Shown: positions 62,738-64,000 of the stretch, one piece after another
Layout: every line of letters starts with the position of its first letter
How positions within the stretch are numbered: the stretch's first letter is position 1
Source of the DNA: Larkinella insperata
GTDB taxonomy: Bacteria > Bacteroidota > Bacteroidia > Cytophagales > Spirosomataceae
Assembly (NCBI RefSeq): GCF_026248825.1
Contig: NZ_CP110973.1
Coordinates: forward strand, 5,415,501 to 5,479,500
Length of the DNA: 64,000 nucleotides
Direction: 5' to 3'
The notes under the pieces: generated by a model
Databases searched by the model: none
Told to the model about the DNA's origin: nothing
What the model saw: only the letters and a program-made list of their open reading frames with translations
Made by a program: the position numbers and the translations under genes

Positions 62738-63853
62738 CTAATGCCCGTTTCGGCCGAAAGTCTGTCGTACTTTCCGGATCCACTGCGGTTCTTTCACTTC
62801 GTTTTCCAGCAGAAAGCCGTACGGTTTCAGGGCCGGAACGTGGTCGCAGACAATCTTGATCATTGCAAACAACGGCTCAAACAGAATCATGCCCGGTAGC
62901 CCCCAGAGTAATTCGCCGAGGATAATGGCAATGATGGTGAACAACGGACTCAGGTTTAATTCCGCACCCATTACCAACGGTTCGATGATGTTGTTGTCAA
63001 TCACCTGGGCCACCACCAGAATGGCCGCCGTGGGTAGCACTAGGTCGGAAGAACCGCTGACCAGTGCCATCGCCAACGGGAAAGTGGCCCCGACAAACGC
63101 CCCTACGTAGGGAATGAGCGTAGGAATGACCGCGATCCAACTCATCAGAAGGGCGTTTTTCAGGCCGATGATGGAAAGACCAATCATGTAGAAAACCGCC
63201 AGAAAAACCATCGAGATCAACCGTCCCATGAGGTACTGGGCCGACACGTTTGCCATTTTGGACAGGGCCGCCCGGACCGTCTGGTGGTGTTCAACGGCAA
63301 ATAGCTTCAGAATAAACGCCGGGTACTTCTCCCACTTCCACATCAGAAAAAAAACGTACAGCAGCACCAGTACCACAGAAGTCAGCAAACCGCCAAGGCC
63401 ACCCAATACCGTATTCAGAAGTTGTCCGGAGGAGGAAGGCTGTTTTTCGAGTTGCGTTTTGATGGCCTGTATCTGCTGCTGGGGAGAAACGCCAACCTGC
63501 TGCTGCACCCACTCCTGAACGGTATTCAGTAGCTTCAGCAGCCGGGGCTGAATCTGGGGCCAGTCCTGCGCCAGCCGGGCGGCCTGGACGTAAATCACCC
63601 CGCAGAAACCCGCCATGAACAGCAGCAGCAACAGCATTGAAAGCAGCGTTGCACTGATTCGGCCCAGCCCCCAGCTTTCCAGTTTTTGGCTCACCGGCAG
63701 CAACAGCATCGAGAGAATGATGGCGAAAAACAGCGGGACAAAAAACGGTTGCCCAAAATACAGGGCCACCACCAACAAGATTCCAAAAAGCAATACCGCA
63801 TCGGCGCGGTAGATCGAAGCGCGTTTTATCATGGGATTCATCAACCAGCCCAC
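62738..63853 (-). CDS. AI-2E family (PerM/TqsA-like) transporter
   Basis: A 371-residue membrane protein with seven to eight helices: early helices AVLLFGILLVVALYFGQPF and VPLFFAIILSMLLLPV, a middle loop, and the family hallmark near the C-terminus (VIDNNIIEPLVMGAELNLSP and GELLWGLPGMILFEPLF). Members export quorum-sensing AI-2, sodium/protons or unknown solutes. The start may be an internal Met (63841 or 63832) rather than 63853. Confidence 0.9.
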   Translation of the reverse strand: MGWLMNPMIKRASIYRADAVLLFGILLVVALYFGQPFFVPLFFAIILSMLLLPVSQKLESWGLGRISATLLSMLLLLLFMAGFCGVIYVQAARLAQDWPQIQPRLLKLLNTVQEWVQQQVGVSPQQQIQAIKTQLEKQPSSSGQLLNTVLGGLGGLLTSVVLVLLYVFFLMWKWEKYPAFILKLFAVEHHQTVRAALSKMANVSAQYLMGRLISMVFLAVFYMIGLSIIGLKNALLMSWIAVIPTLIPYVGAFVGATFPLAMALVSGSSDLVLPTAAILVVAQVIDNNIIEPLVMGAELNLSPLFTIIAIILGELLWGLPGMILFEPLFAMIKIVCDHVPALKPYGFLLENEVKEPQWIRKVRQTFGRNGH

Positions 63854-64000
63854 GGCGTTAACCGGGGGTTCAGGAAATGGGAAGGCCCTCTAAACCGTTT
63901 GAACGGTTGACCATACGTGTCAATTCAGTCCATAACGGTAGAGCGTAAGCGATGGGCCCTGGATCGGGCGGTGTCGCCCGCAAAGTGCAAAAATAGCGGT

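Overview
The window looks like a chromosomal piece of a Bacteroidota (Cytophagales) bacterium, probably of the Spirosoma/Larkinella kind. The evidence is a SusC/SusD pair, type A C-terminal domains of the type IX secretion system, solo LytTR and receiver proteins, lipoprotein signals typical of the phylum and a lack of strong Shine-Dalgarno sites. The genus is an inference from family make-up only. No rRNA, CRISPR array or intact insertion sequence was seen.

Positions 1 to about 33,000 are an AT-richer, gene-poor accessory region full of small paralogous genes, terminators without genes and gene relics. It carries seven copies of a short one-helix membrane protein (1758, 6279, 7893, 13957, 30037, 31169, 31610; all minus strand), three solo LytTR proteins (window start, 15200, 17152), three solo receivers plus one decayed receiver (645, 13472, 30691; relic at 5904), a PAS histidine kinase (8518-10638), two or three members of another small family (11136, 18260, perhaps 11577) and two matched 33-residue hydrophobic peptides (7248 and 29780). 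Receivers and small membrane proteins recur as tail-to-tail pairs. A unit of about 0.77 kb, made of a membrane-protein gene plus an upstream element with two hairpins, is duplicated at 1758-2541 and 31610-32363, and its second copy abuts a cut-off HNH nuclease gene. Broken mobile-element genes (a tyrosine recombinase at 22560-23154 and the HNH gene) and a 500-base fragment of a lipoprotein gene at 12950-13455 point to repeated insertion, duplication and decay. A GC-richer island inside this region (20.6-29.2 kb) encodes a secreted DNA/RNA nuclease, two type IX-secreted repeat proteins and a ZU5-domain lipoprotein.

A tRNA-Glu gene (33079-33150) marks the change to a GC-rich, densely coding region. 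From 33.3 to 46.4 kb this encodes an M14 metallopeptidase, a DUF6766-like membrane protein, a likely carbohydrate operon ((alpha/alpha)6-type protein, short-chain dehydrogenase, GH130-like glycosidase), and stress-flavoured genes (OBAP/DUF1264-like lipoprotein, a second dehydrogenase, an FAD/Rieske oxidoreductase, two exported ferritin-like proteins).

From 46.7 to 57.7 kb lies a glycoconjugate cluster: three GT4-type and one GT2 glycosyltransferase, two GT9 (heptosyltransferase-like) enzymes, a GmhB-like phosphatase, a carbamoyltransferase and a GH1-like hydrolase. Several genes overlap or nearly touch, so most of it is probably one operon making a carbamoylated surface or lipid-linked saccharide. 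The window ends with a SusC/SusD uptake pair and an AI-2E-type permease.
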